The notes below the pieces were generated by a model. The model worked only from the letters and a program-made list of their open reading frames with translations. It searched no databases and was not told the origin of the DNA. The translations under genes and the position numbers were made by a program. DNA of 64,000 nt from Symbiodinium sp. CCMP2592 (Eukaryota > Sar > Dinophyceae > Suessiales > Symbiodiniaceae), in assembly GCA_905221615.1 (NCBI GenBank), contig CAJNDT010006020.1, positions 1 to 64,000 of the forward strand, read 5' to 3'. Of the stretch, positions 24,570 to 36,988 are shown in pieces. Numbering within the stretch: the stretch's first letter is position 1; every line of letters starts with the position of its first letter.

Positions 24570-25174
24570 TACAATTTTTTTTTAGTATTTCATGTGGCTT
24601 AAGGGGTTTCAGCTTAGGCTGAGAATTGACGACGTTATCCCGAAATCGTGGGAACATACGCTCACGAGCAGCCCTCCCATAAATACAGAGTTTCCCAGCA
24701 GGCCATCTACAAAGAGAGACCCGAATATCTCGTAATCCGTACTCCTCTGACCGCCACTAAACCATAATGATTATGATTCTGATACTTCGAGGGCTCGCCA
24801 AGCAGATCAAGTTTCGAGCTGTTTGGGACGTTCGTGGCACTTGCATCTGCCAATCTTGTGGCGGGCGTACAGTACCGTGCCTGCTTCCTTCTTTACAAAG
24901 CTTGCAACCGATGGAGAAGAAGAAATTGCACGTCGGCCGCATCATGCAGGCACTCATCTCGAGGGATGTCGGATTGATTCCAAAGGTTTGAGATTTGAGA
25001 TGACACCGGAAGTCGACCAATCATTCAGCCTAATTGGCCATTGATTTCTGCATTATTAGCTGTTTAGCTACCAGCTACCACCCAAGAAAGTGTTTAATTA
25101 CCACCCCATAAACTTTTCAAGTACCCTGAACTACTTGAAACTGTGCAGTTGCCACCCCAGATGACGGCCCAACT
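24570..25174. other. Mostly non-coding; possible unplaced exon at 24790-24990
   Basis: More than one frame is open between 24780 and 25000 and none has decisive splice signals, so no exon was called. From 25070 the sequence grades into degenerate copies of the following minisatellite (TTAATTACCACCC, CAGTTGCCACCC). Confidence 0.4.
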
Positions 25175-25520
25175 AACTGTTCAATTACCACCACAATAAC
25201 TGTTCAACTACCGCCAAGTTAACTGTTCAACTACCACCAAGTTAACTGTTCAACTACCACCAAGTTAACTGTTCAACTACCACCAAGTTAACTGTTCAAC
25301 TACCACCAAGTTAACTGTTCAACTACCACCAAGTTAACTGTTCAACTACCACCAAGTTAACTGTTCAACTACCACCACAATAACTGTTCAACTACCACCA
25401 AGTTAACTGTTCAACTACCACCAAGTTAACTGTTCAATTACCACCAAGTTAACTGTTCAACTACCACCAATTAACTATTCAACTACCACTGTTCAACTAC
25501 CACCAATAACTGTTCAAGAA
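25175..25520. repeat. 23-bp minisatellite AACTGTTCAACTACCACCAAGTT, about 16 copies
   Basis: Sixteen TTCAA cores were counted, most identical. Read on the minus strand the core is GTAGTTGAACAGTTAA, matching the half-site of the 14342-14930 array. Confidence 0.95.
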
Positions 25521-25583
25521 CCCTATAAAGAGTTACTGTTAGAGGAAGCCCCTAAGTTTTACTTTATGGATTTTGTGGTACAG

Positions 25584-25990
25584 GTAGAGCAGCAGAAGGC
25601 CGCTTCCGCCCAGCGCCAGTTGAAGGCAGGACCGGTCGAACTGTAATTTGAGCATATCTTGAGTTTAATGCTGCAGGTACAGGAGCAGAAGGCCGCTTCC
25701 GAGGGCCAGTTGAAGGCAGGGACCGGTCACCTTGAGTTTGGTAGATTTTATTTTATGGTGCAGGTAGACAAGCAGAAGGCCGCTTCCTCCGAGGGCCAGT
25801 TGAAGGCAAGGACCGGTCACCTTGAGTTTGATAGATTTTACTTTATGGTGCAGGTACAGAAGCAGAAGGCCGCTTCCTCCGTTTGCCAGTTGAAGGCAGG
25901 ACCGGCTCACACTGTAATTTGAGCATGTGTTGAATTTACATGCTGCAGGTACAGAAGCAGAAGGCAGATTCCGCCAAGGGCCACTTGAAG
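25584..25990 (+). CDS. Five tandem micro-exons encoding a VQKQKAAS...QLK coiled-coil repeat
   Basis: Exons 25584-25625, 25677-25715, 25764-25805, 25854-25895 and 25949-25990 are 42, 39, 42, 42 and 42 nt. Each starts after CAG|GTA, ends TTGAAG|GCAG or GCAA, and is in phase 0 at both ends. The 39-nt copy has lost exactly one codon, which argues for coding constraint. Intervening segments of 48-53 nt would be very short GC-AG introns. Two of them are also open in frame (48 nt), so the alternative of a read-through 90-nt coding repeat exists for copies 2-4, but stops after copies 1 and 4 favour introns. The product is a charged helix repeat. The parent gene is not identified; the exon at 27832 begins similarly (VQKKLKEV). 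Confidence 0.6.
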
Positions 25991-26225
25991 GCAGGACCGG
26001 TCACGCTGATTGACTGTAAGCATAATTAATATAAGACTTGACGAAGATCCGATTCCACTGGCACGCGACGGCTCAGTCAGTGCAGTCCAGTTTCAAGGAG
26101 TCCAGCAATGTTTGAGTTGAGTCCGTAGCTAGTCTAGCACACTGACTTTGAAAGCGGCGGGCCCGTGGCTTAAATTGCTTTGCAGACTTTAAGTTTAGTG
26201 GTGGTAGCACTGCCCGTCCGGGTCC

Positions 26226-26660
26226 GTGATGAGACTTGGTCGCTTTGCTCGCGGATTCCGGCAGCGGCGGCGCGAAGAATCTGCTCATGCTGCTCTCATG
26301 AAGTCATGGGGATTAAGCGCAAAGCCGACGGAGGAGGAGTTTGTCATGACGCCTGAGTCGACGGAGTCGCAGCTTCTTCGTGATGTCAAAGCTCTCTATG
26401 CTAAGTGCGAAGGGCTTTTTGAGCTGATAAAAGATGTGAAATTCCAGCAAGACAGGATCCATATGCAGCTTATAGCCACTACTCAGAAACTGGACGAGGT
26501 GAAGGAGGAGTTCGATAGTTTATCTTTCGATGTTGGCGAACCCAATCATGGCGCAGCATCGTCGTTGCGGCAACAAATTCAGGAGCTGCAGACCGGGCTG
26601 GAATCGGTGAGGTGCCGAGTGGATGGTCTGACGCGTCTCGGAGTTCACATTTTGCCATAG
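26226..26660 (+). CDS. Small coiled-coil protein ORF, possibly retroelement-derived
   Basis: An open frame of 144 codons with basic N terminus and long heptad-like helices (LRDVKALYAKCEGLFELIKD, then QQIQELQTGLESV). The best start may be a later ATG at about 26346. Size and style match the two small coiled-coil ORFs at the 5' end of the tyrosine-recombinase element at 58.0-59.3 kb, so this may be a remnant of a related element on the plus strand. No direct homology was demonstrated. Confidence 0.4.
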   Translation: MMRLGRFARGFRQRRREESAHAALMKSWGLSAKPTEEEFVMTPESTESQLLRDVKALYAKCEGLFELIKDVKFQQDRIHMQLIATTQKLDEVKEEFDSLSFDVGEPNHGAASSLRQQIQELQTGLESVRCRVDGLTRLGVHILP

Positions 26661-27056
26661 GGCAGCTAGCCGCTAGCCTCGTTCTGCTGTGGCTTCGGGA
26701 CAGATCCTTGAAGGTGCTGTCCTGTTGTTGCCGCGAGCTGACTGGCACCGCAGTTGAAACACTTGCTTGCTACTGAGGGTCTGTGATGCACACAACAGTA
26801 ACACTCACTCTCATTGTCATGTCTCTTCCCCCCTTGAGGCTGTTGCACGCTTTTAAGCATTCAGGGGACTTGATTAATAATCTGACGTTTGTTCGTTAGG
26901 GCTCCGAAGCTGTCACAGTGACAGGGACAATGTAATGCAGAGCAGAACAGAAACAGCCGTAACATGACATGTCATGCCAATCCTATTCGACTTGGCTTTT
27001 AAATTGCTAGACTAGAAATTTGATTTGCAGGCTAGCACTGACTGTCTGGATGGAGG

Positions 27057-27308
27057 ATGGAGGGCTCCGAGGCTGCAGCAGCTGACTCTTCCAGCGAGCA
27101 TGAGGTGGACTCCTCTGAGACCTCCACTATGAGCATGGTGTCCCGGCACGTCTTCGACTTGCAAGTGCAATTCGATCGTCAACGCGAGGAGCTGGTTGCC
27201 TTGAAGGTTCGTTGCGAAAGGCTGGAGGCTTCACTGGCTCAGCAACAGTCTCGACTTACATGGCTTGAGCGGCTGATGCAGCGGATTAACCTTGCTTTTC
27301 TCGAGTGA
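27057..27308 (+). CDS. Small acidic/coiled-coil ORF, possibly retroelement-derived
   Basis: 83 codons: an acidic-serine N terminus (MEGSEAAAADSSSEHEVDSS) followed by a coiled coil rich in QRE, RLE and QQQ heptads. It parallels the 58966-59310 minus-strand ORF, which also starts acidic/Ser-rich and ends as a coiled coil. Lies 400 bp after the previous small ORF, the same two-ORF layout as in the 59-kb element. Confidence 0.4.
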   Translation: MEGSEAAAADSSSEHEVDSSETSTMSMVSRHVFDLQVQFDRQREELVALKVRCERLEASLAQQQSRLTWLERLMQRINLAFLE

Positions 27309-27831
27309 TGTACGCGACTTCGGAGCCAGACGCCTCAACAGTGAGCGAATCTTCCAGAGGTGGTGTGCAAAGCTGACAGTTTTGAGCAGTGCACGGTTTG
27401 CTTGGTCGGCTTGTGTGAAAAAACGATGGGACTGACAGGGTCTTGAAACTAAGAGTCGACACGGCCGGCCATCATTTGCTAACTTAGCACGGGGTTGCAG
27501 GTTCTAGGGGTTTAGCTTAAAATCTTTGGGTTCAGATGGTGGCGGTCATTGGGTTTAACGTCTCGGTCAGACAAAGAATGAAAGCAGAATGCGGCCAGTC
27601 CCGCGCCGGTAATCAGAAATCCCAGACCTTGCAAAATACTTTCCCATGTTCTAATAAAATAGGCAAATTAAAGAAGTTGTTAAATTCTCGTCAAACACCC
27701 TCTGAAAGACCCATTGCCATATGAAAGACCCTTTGCCTCATCCGCGGGATTCCCTCTCCTCCCTCCCTGCTTCATTGCCAGTCTCCTGTAATAACTACTA
27801 GCACTTGCCTTTCGCTCTTTGCCGCTGTCAG

Positions 27832-27910
27832 GTGCAGAAGAAGTTGAAGGAGGTTTCAAAGGACGAGGGATTGACAAAGAAGAAGAAGAAGGACACACAG
27901 CAGCAGCCAG
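27832..27910 (+). CDS. Lysine-rich short exon
   Basis: 79 nt between GCTGTCAG|G and GCCAG|GTACGT, both good splice signals. Encodes VQKKLKEVSKDEG followed by a lysine run and TQQQ, and leaves one base over. May belong with the micro-exons at 25.6-26.0 kb or the methyltransferase gene downstream. Confidence 0.5.
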
Positions 27911-28585
27911 GTACGTCTGTTGCATTTGTTTTCCAAATTGACATTGAGGAACAGTCGCGAGCTTCGAAGACACTTCAGGCCATTGCCGTGTGTTGTTGGG
28001 TTGCAAGTCTTCGTCGAGCCAGGCAATTGACAATTCAGTCGCATCGCGTGGGATGTACAGGCGATGCTGGTGAATGCCCAGAAGAAGCTTTCCGTGGGAG
28101 AGATGCAGATGTTGGGAAGTTTTCTTCTCACGAGAAGAGATAGGTTGCCGCCTTGTGCACGCGCATGTCTCCGGCCCCAACGGGGGGGTTGATGTTTCGG
28201 CATATGCTGTCCGATTTGGGCAAGCTGCTGCTTTGAATCTTGAGGTGGCCCATTCCTGAGTTTTCTCTCCTGCTGTGCAATGGCAGCCGTAACCAGTCTT
28301 AAAACCAAGAGCTCCCAGGAGGTGCCTGGGCGTGGTAAGGATGCTATTAAAAGCAACGGGGCCTTGAAGTTTCGGGGCACGAAGATCTTCAAGTCTTGGA
28401 GCACCATCCGTCCGGTGCTCAGTGCGCATTACAAACTAAACCCACCGTTGTAAAGCTCGTCTCAGTCAGGCTGCTTCGGTGCTACGTTCAAGGCCTGTGA
28501 TCCTGATTCCGTGTCGCAACGTGGCATCCGCGACACTGGGCTTCTGACATGCAGCACTTCAAGCCGTTGAGTCTGTAAGACTCAG
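27911..28585. other. Non-coding or unresolved
   Basis: Several overlapping frames are open on both strands in a GC-rich stretch, but none has a motif or matching splice signals. Confidence 0.35.
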
Positions 28586-29874
<1,289 letters not shown>

Positions 29875-31119
29875 GACTATAGATTTCGGTTTGATTTGTT
29901 GTCGATCTTGGGTGTGTTATCCGGAGTCAAGCAGTCAGAACGGCAGCAGCACGTGCAATGATGCTCGTCTGAAGATTCAGATTCTTTGGGCAGGAAGCTC
30001 TGCATTCTGCATACATTCATTGTTGACTTGTCAAGTCAGCTGCCATGGACACACTTCTCAGCCATGCCACTTGCTGGCGGGCTCCCCAGGTGCAGTTACA
30101 GAGTCAGATTCCGTGAAGAATTCAACCCAATTATACATACCACTATTTATTAATTGATCCTTATGCAGCATGGGGTGCTCGTAAGTGATGTTGATACAGG
30201 CGTTCTGACCTTCAAGCTTCTACGGAAGCTTACGACTCCGTGTATAAATTATACACGGAGTCGGAAGCTTCCTTAGATGCGACCTTGGAGCCTGCGCTGC
30301 CTCACTGCTGATTTACTTCTGATGTCAGCGGGTGCTCCAGATGCAGTGTCTTGTCTTCATATGGGATGTCTGTTTCAGGATGCAAGCCAGAGTCTCCATA
30401 TGTGATGATAGTGAAATTGTCCATACTTGCTATATAACGATCGAACATCGTGGTCGTGGTATCGGAATTGAATTGGCGTCGGTACTAGGACGTGACAAGT
30501 GCTGACTATAAAACTACTAAGACCCCTTATTAATTAAATCGGAGGTTGGCGCCCGTGAACGATATCGAGTCCGGTGCACCGGCAAGCAGCAGCAACCAGG
30601 AGAAGTGAAGTTGGGTTGTTGGATTTCAGCCTTCAAGTGTCAGCTGTGCTCATTGAATTTGGGATGTGGGCGTGTTTCAGCTGCTGACTGCTGATGTTAC
30701 CTGTTGCCTCTTACTCCGTGTCTGAGCGCGTGCCTGCAGTTCAAGCCCATGTCATGACGAGTCAATATTGGTTTCAGAAGGACAAAATACTTGGCTCAGT
30801 GAGTCAGTGCAATCCCAGCCATCATTTACAGGGTCGTGATTCATAATTTGTATCATGCTTAGAAATTTCTCTGGGCAGGAAGTCGGAAAGTGTTCAAGTG
30901 CACCCAGAGTGGTTAGAAGTCCCGCAGCCTGATAAATTGATCCTGTCACGCATTTGTACTTTGAGCACGGTTGTCATCTTAGAAGAAGTCCTGCGCTCCA
31001 GCAGTGCCTCTGTTGCACTTGATGGTGGACCGATCGTTCTGCCTGGTGCTGTATGATTCTTGGTGATGGTAGGCCGTGCTGACTGTGACGTTGACCATGC
31101 CTGCCAGACTTGATGGGGC
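29875..31119. other. No exon resolved; contains a 24-bp-arm palindrome
   Basis: A near-perfect palindrome (GGAAGCTTACGACTCCGTG and its complement around TATAAATTATA) lies at about 30220-30272. Searched for methyltransferase motif VIII-X exons and found none convincing. Confidence 0.45.
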
Positions 31120-34100
31120 ATGGTTCCTGGTGATGGCGGGCTGCCTGCGGATGTCAATGAGCTGTCAGACAGCTCTGAGAGTGCATGTCGTCGGCCTGCG
31201 GGGCCCTCGTTAAAGAAGGCAAGGACAGCTGGCCCTGCTGCAGAGAAGGACAAGCGACGAGCTGCGGCCGACGACCAGTTGCACTTGAAGCGCATGTTGG
31301 CCAAATCATGCTACAAAACGTGCAAACGAGGTTGCAAGCGATGGTTCCAAGCTAAGAAGGGCTTTGATGAATTGCTGGCCTTCCGGAAAGAGTGGAGGCA
31401 GTTCCACGAGACGGATCAGGATCAACTCGTCTCCCGACTCACTAATTCAATCATGATTCGTCCAGTAAATATATTATAACGTATTGTGTTGGGTTTTTAA
31501 TGACTGAAGCCAGAGATCTGGCACTATTAGTATAGTGTTAATTATTCTTATTCCACGACTGTCATTTGTAGTTAAAGCTAGCATTTTCAAAGTAGCAATT
31601 TAAATTAAGCGGAGGTACAATCGAAAACTTGAAGTCTGTCATTATCATATCATGTCATGAATTCAATTTTAATGGCGGCTGACAGGTCTTCGAGCGGGTC
31701 CGAGAAGCCTTGGAGAAACCAGTGTGCAAACGCTGGGTGTTTCTGGGCCGTTCTGTATGTCTGCGAGCGTGGCTTGCGCTTCATGGCTTGGGCGCCTTGG
31801 CAGCCGTTAGTATTATTATGTTAGTTTGAACATGTCATTCTCAGACTGCCTTCACTATCCATTATCGTCATCATCCTTAGGCCCACTGCTAAATTTGTCC
31901 CTAAAGGGTCATATTAAAATTAGTAACCATTCGTTGTGATTCTGTTCGATGAGCACGGTTCAAGAAACTGCGGAAAGCTGTCAACGACGGTCTTGCTGGC
32001 CCACCTGCCGACCTCCGGTTTCTGAAGAAGTGCAAGCCTACACAGGAAGGCGTTTCGGAAATATTCTCGTTCCTTCAGGAGATTTACAACAGTGTGGCAG
32101 AGAATATGCCAGATGTCCGAGATTCTACCATGGATCCAGACCAAGATCCTTACGCAGCGGCCCTTACCAACCCTGACAGAGAGCTGGACTTGCAAGCGGA
32201 GGTTGCTGCTGCTGCTGCTGCAGGCGATGCCAGGAAGACTCGACAGCGATTCAGGAGTGTCACAGCTTCTGAGAAGACGGACGACCAGGAACCAAGGTTT
32301 CTACCGCCTGGCAGCATGAAGGAATACTTCGAGCAGTTCCTTTTGCAGTCCAAGCAGAAAGTTGGTTTCGCCACGTTCTGGCGGGCAGCTCAACTTCAAC
32401 ATCAGTTAACAGTTTTAATAAATCATAGTATCATAAATAATTACAATAATAGATAAAACTAATTTGGTAACGGACCAATCACAGCCGCGAACCTTGCAAT
32501 CCAGGTCTGGCGCCGGCACTTCCCACGCATGACATTCAGGCCGACGAGCTCCCATGCAGTTTGCACCACCTGTGTGCGTCATAAGAGTTTGATCGCGTCC
32601 TTGAACCATCACCTGAATGCACGACGACACCAACAAGAACTTTACTATGCCCATATTCGTCAGCAGTTCAATGACCGTTGCATTTACTGGTCCATGCGAG
32701 GCCTGGCACGGTTGAGAACTGACACCGTCACGATGATCTGCGACGGAATGGATCAGTCGAAGTTCTGTTTACCAAGAAGTCCGTTCATGCGGGCGAAGGC
32801 ATTCGACTCATGGGCGCGGCCAAAGCAGCACGTCTATTGCTGTCTGGTACACGGACAGTTCATCGCAATGTCCGTCTCCGAGCCTTGTCTGCGCAAAGAC
32901 TCCAATACTTGTGTGGAACTGGTCGGGTCTTGCCTCCAGCGCTTGAAGGATCGGGGAATGCAGCTCAGCAGGACCCACGTGAATATCCAGGCAGATAATA
33001 CGTCTCGGGAGATGAAGAACGGACCTGTCCTTCGAATGTTGGCAGCTTTAGTCAGCAACGGATCCTGCTTATCCGCTACGGCATCCTATTTACGCACGGG
33101 GCACTCACACGAAGATGTAGATCAGCTCTTCGGCCAAGTTGCTAAGCATCTAAAACGTGTGAGACAGTGCCAAACTTCGGAGGAGCTGGTTTCGCATGTG
33201 CAATCTTTTTTGGATGCCCTGCCACGCCCGTACGAACCGGGCCGCTTTGCATTCAAGGTGGACAACACCCGTGAATGGCGGCTGGGAATCAATGGTTCTG
33301 ATGCGGGAAATCAAACTTAGTTAAGTCAGAGTTTGACAGATTCCACTCCAAGTTCAAGTTGTTTTCGTTCCATCCGACTGACTTAATTATTAATCTCCAT
33401 ATAATATTATACACATTGAATGCGAGCCACTTCTTCCTTGTACTGTCGCCGCAAGGGTTTATTTAGTTTGTCACAGCTGCTGTGCTAGGAAAGGCTTCTA
33501 CCTCAAGGCCGTACCTGTGCAGCTCACTGGCATCGCTGGCCCTGGTGCCCCGCATGTCTTCCGCTTCGAGAGACGGTGTGATGCAGGATCATGATGTCAC
33601 ATTTAATTACCAATGTGCACTGGCACAGTGTGCAAGTAACAGTAACAGTAATTAGTTTGTCACCGGCATGCCATTTCATTGTCTTCCCTTGTCATTATGA
33701 GTCTCGAATGCAGGACTCGACGAGAACAGCATCAACGACAAGTTTTGGGGTTCAAAGTACCCGGACCACCCGCACGACGTCATCCTGCGGTTCCGTGTTT
33801 GCATGAATCATGAATTATAGGTTCTTGAGGCTTTGTTGACTCTGCTCTCGTTGTTACAATAATTCCGGTTTCAACATGGGCGTGCAGGACCAAGCAGTGG
33901 ATGGCAGACAAAGATTGGTCGGACTGTTTTCGCTTTTTGCCCCGTGCGGTAGCTGTGGCAAGGTTTCCCCAGGGACTTCCCCAAGGCAGCTCCGGCACAA
34001 AGTGTTCCTTTTTTCAATACATGGGTTAGTTTTTAAGGCTGGAAAATGAAGCTTGATGGTCTGAGGGTCTCACGGGCTTCGAGTAATTTAATGTAGACCC

Positions 34101-35104
34101 CGAACCCGGAAACCTTCTATGGGTCCTTTAGTTTTGTGCAAACCCCGAAGATCGTCTTGGGGGAAGGCTTGGCGGTTCAATTGCGTTTAGGATTGATCTC
34201 AGAACCAAAGTGTGCCAATCTGTTCCTTCTGCATTGCCAGTTCTGGCGGAGAAGAACCCCATTGATACCACCACGCGCGAGCACATTGCGAAGTACGCGC
34301 CGATGCTGCGTGACCGGGCTTTCAGGCTTGACAAGGCCGCTGACTATCTGGAAAGTTGGGTGGCCGGGGTTCTCGTGGAGAAGCCATTGCTCAACTGCGA
34401 TGTGACACCTGCTGTGCATTCAGTGGGCATCAGATTTTTATATTGCATACAGCTACTTGAAGAAGGTTTCTTATTCATACCTGCCAAGCGTGTGACTTGA
34501 TCATTGTATTTCGCAGTCTACAGTAGTATAGAACGAGCGTTTCAGGGACCTTCCACGTCAGACTGCCTGAGGCTTCGCTTGGATGGGAATGCTGCTGCTT
34601 CGAGCAGTGACGTTCCAGCCCCACCAGCAGCAGTTCTGGAACCGTCTGCAAACCCTCTCAGGCACGTGAGTTTCTGAGATTGCAAATTGAGAGCAGCAGC
34701 AGCAGCAGCAGCAGGAGCAGTAATTGTACTACTAGTAGTCGTCGTCCTCCTCCTCGTCATCATAATCACAATAGCAGTCAGTAGCGGCAGCAGCAGCACC
34801 AGGAGTAGTAGTAGTAATGATTATTATTGTAATGTAGTAGTAGTAATAATAATAGTAGTAGGTACTAGAAGTAACAGTAATGGAAGTCATGGCAGTAGTG
34901 CAGTAGTAGCAGCAGTGTGGTAGTAGAAGCAATGGCAAGTACTAGCAATGCTATTACAGTTTGGTTGTTCTTGTTGTTGTTATTGTTCTTCTTGTTATTG
35001 TTATGTGACGGTGGTAGTGGTGGCGGCGTTGTCGTTCGTAGCTGCTTTCAGGATATTGTTGGTGGTGGTGGTGGTGGTGGTGGTGTTGGTGTTGGTGTTG
35101 TTGG

Positions 35105-35135
<31 letters not shown>

Positions 35136-35508
35136 GGTGCTGTTGGTGTTCTTGTTGTTTTGCACGATCGGGGCATGCACATATAATGAATGATGTATAC
35201 ACGGGGCCCATTGGCATTTTGCAATCCCCTGGACTCTGAGCAGGCTTGGCCGTCCGAAGGATCACACAAAACTCGTCCGTGAGTACGATCAACGGGCCGA
35301 GCGATCGATCGTGCTGCGTTCAGCCGCGACAGCGTGGGCTGATGGAGTACCCTGGGCAGACGCTCTTCACATGGCAGAAGTCGCTCAGGAGCGTGCCGAA
35401 GCTGCGTCTGCAAGGCGTGATCGGGTCGCCGGTAAAGGCCGCGGAAAGCAGGGTGGGCCACGTGGCAAAGGGCGAGCTTCTGCAGTCGCTGCTGGCGCGG
35501 CGGCCTGA
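31120..35508 (+). CDS. Transposase-like (DUF7869-type) protein in ten phased exons
   Basis: Predicted exons: 31120-31419, 31686-31791, 31954-32384, 32505-about 33290, 33489-33571, 33714-33789, 33888-34001, 34203-about 34400, 34546-34661 and 35244-35508, the last ending in TGA. Most junction phases agree. Exon 1 is basic with CYKTCKRGCKRW. Exon 2 has VFLGRSVCLRAWLALHGL. Exon 4 has CTTC then ICDGMDQSKFCLPR, later IQADN and GHSHEDVDQLFGQ, an RNase-H-fold D/D/H-D pattern that I associate with the transposase-like DUF7869 family. The C terminus is KGRGKQGGPRGKGR. Donors are GC, GA and GT. It may be a domesticated transposase or an intron-bearing member of a repeated family. The start Met and the two approximate borders are uncertain. 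Confidence 0.6.
34690..35160. repeat. AGC/AGT/GTT trinucleotide repeat block
   Basis: Successive AGC, AGT and TTG/GTT repeats filling the last intron of the transposase-like gene. Open frames over it are low complexity. Confidence 0.9.
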
Positions 35509-36189
35509 CAATCACTCGTCGACCGAGGTGGGTCATAGAGATCCAAAAGCACCGTAATTAGAAATGGAGTGATTCTTTTATAACCCAAATACAGAAGGGG
35601 TTGCCCGAACGAGGGATGTTCTGCAGCCATTATCTAAATTTAGGGGCCTTGAGACGATCCTAAACCTAAAAATAGAGTTCCATGGCTTGGCTGCAACGAA
35701 ATTAGGCTAGAAACATTTCTTGCTCTGGTCGATTTCGGTCTTATTCGCTGGGTTTTTCATAGATTCTGAATTACGAGTTCGATCTTCAAAAACCCAAATT
35801 TGATGACGGTCCGGCCGTGGCCGGTCATTCTCCCCGGGAAGGTGCTAGTAGCGTGCGTATCTACTTTTCGCCGCAAAAAAAATTGGGGTGCGGCATTGTA
35901 GTTAGGAGAGACTTGTCGGGGTTGGAGTAAACATGGCTGGCGCGGACACCCGCCCAGCCTGGCGGCTGGCGGGTGGCGGATTTCTAGGCTCCGGGAGCCT
36001 AGAAACCCCTCAGAATCGCGGAAACGCCCATTGTTCAGCAGATTTTGCGTGCTAGAGTGGAAACCTATTGAAATGGCCGGCCAGGAGGAACCACCGATTT
36101 GTGTTGAAACCCAGGTGCTTTTCAACTCAAATCGCTCCCGCGGTCCTGCGTCGCGAGAAGCGTTTAGCGCGGAATCCCTCTGTCCAACG
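35509..36189. other. Intergenic, nothing recognised
   Basis: No frame with motif or splice support on either strand. Confidence 0.4.
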
Positions 36190-36900
36190 CGAGAGGCGTT
36201 TGCGTTGAATCCGTCCGACGCGAGAGGCGTTTGCGTTGAATCCGTCCGACGCGACAGGCGTTTGCGTCGAATCCTTCTAACGTCGGTTGGCCAAAGCCCA
36301 ATTTGCGATGAATCACAGGTAGGATTCGACTCAAATTGGGGCTTCGGCGAGAGAGCCGATTTGTGATGAATCCCAGGTGGGATTCAACTCAAACTGGGCC
36401 TCTGGGCCAGGCTGGACCACCCCTGAAATTTTACAGGAGTAGTGAAACCTGGCCCAGAGGCCCATTTTGAGTTGAATCCCACCTGGGATTCATCACAAAT
36501 CGGCTCTCTCGCCGAAGCCCCAATTTGAGTCGAATCCTACCTGTGATTCATCGCAAATTGGGCTTTGGCCAACCGACGTTAGAAGGATTCGACGCAAACG
36601 CCTGTCGCGTCGGACGGATTCAACGCAAACGCCTCTCGCATCGGACGGATTCAACGCAAATTTTTTTCGCGTCGGACAGACAGATTCAACGCAAACGCCT
36701 CTCGCGTCGGACGGATTCAACGCAAACGCCTGTCGCGTCCGACTGATTCAACGCAAACGCTTGTCGCGTCGGACAGACAGATTCAACGCAAACGCCTCTC
36801 GCATCGGACGGATTCAACGCAAACGCCTGTCGCGTCGGACGGATTCAACGCAAACTTTTTCAATCGCGTCGGAGGACAGACAGATTCAACGCAAACTCCT
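36190..36900. repeat. Inverted repeat of about 220-bp arms ending in a 31-bp minisatellite
   Basis: Arms at about 36190-36414 and 36450-36668 are near-perfect complements around a spacer of about 35 bp. The right arm continues as a tandem array of GATTCAACGCAAACGCCT plus CTCGCGTCGGACG (about 30-31 bp, with occasional GACAGACA insertions) to about 36900. The left arm holds about three inverted copies of the same unit. Confidence 0.9.
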
Positions 36901-36952
36901 CTGAACTGATTTGTCTGTGACCGCAACACCTTCAGTGTTACAGACAGTCGGG

Positions 36953-36986
<34 letters not shown>

Positions 36987-36988
36987 GA
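36953..36988. repeat. (CAGA)n microsatellite
   Basis: Nine or so ACAG units, apparently an expansion of the GACAGACA insert seen inside the preceding minisatellite. Confidence 0.9.

Noticed and set aside
35757-36125. 122-codon minus-strand ORF
   Set aside because: No motif; partly overlaps the inverted minisatellite.
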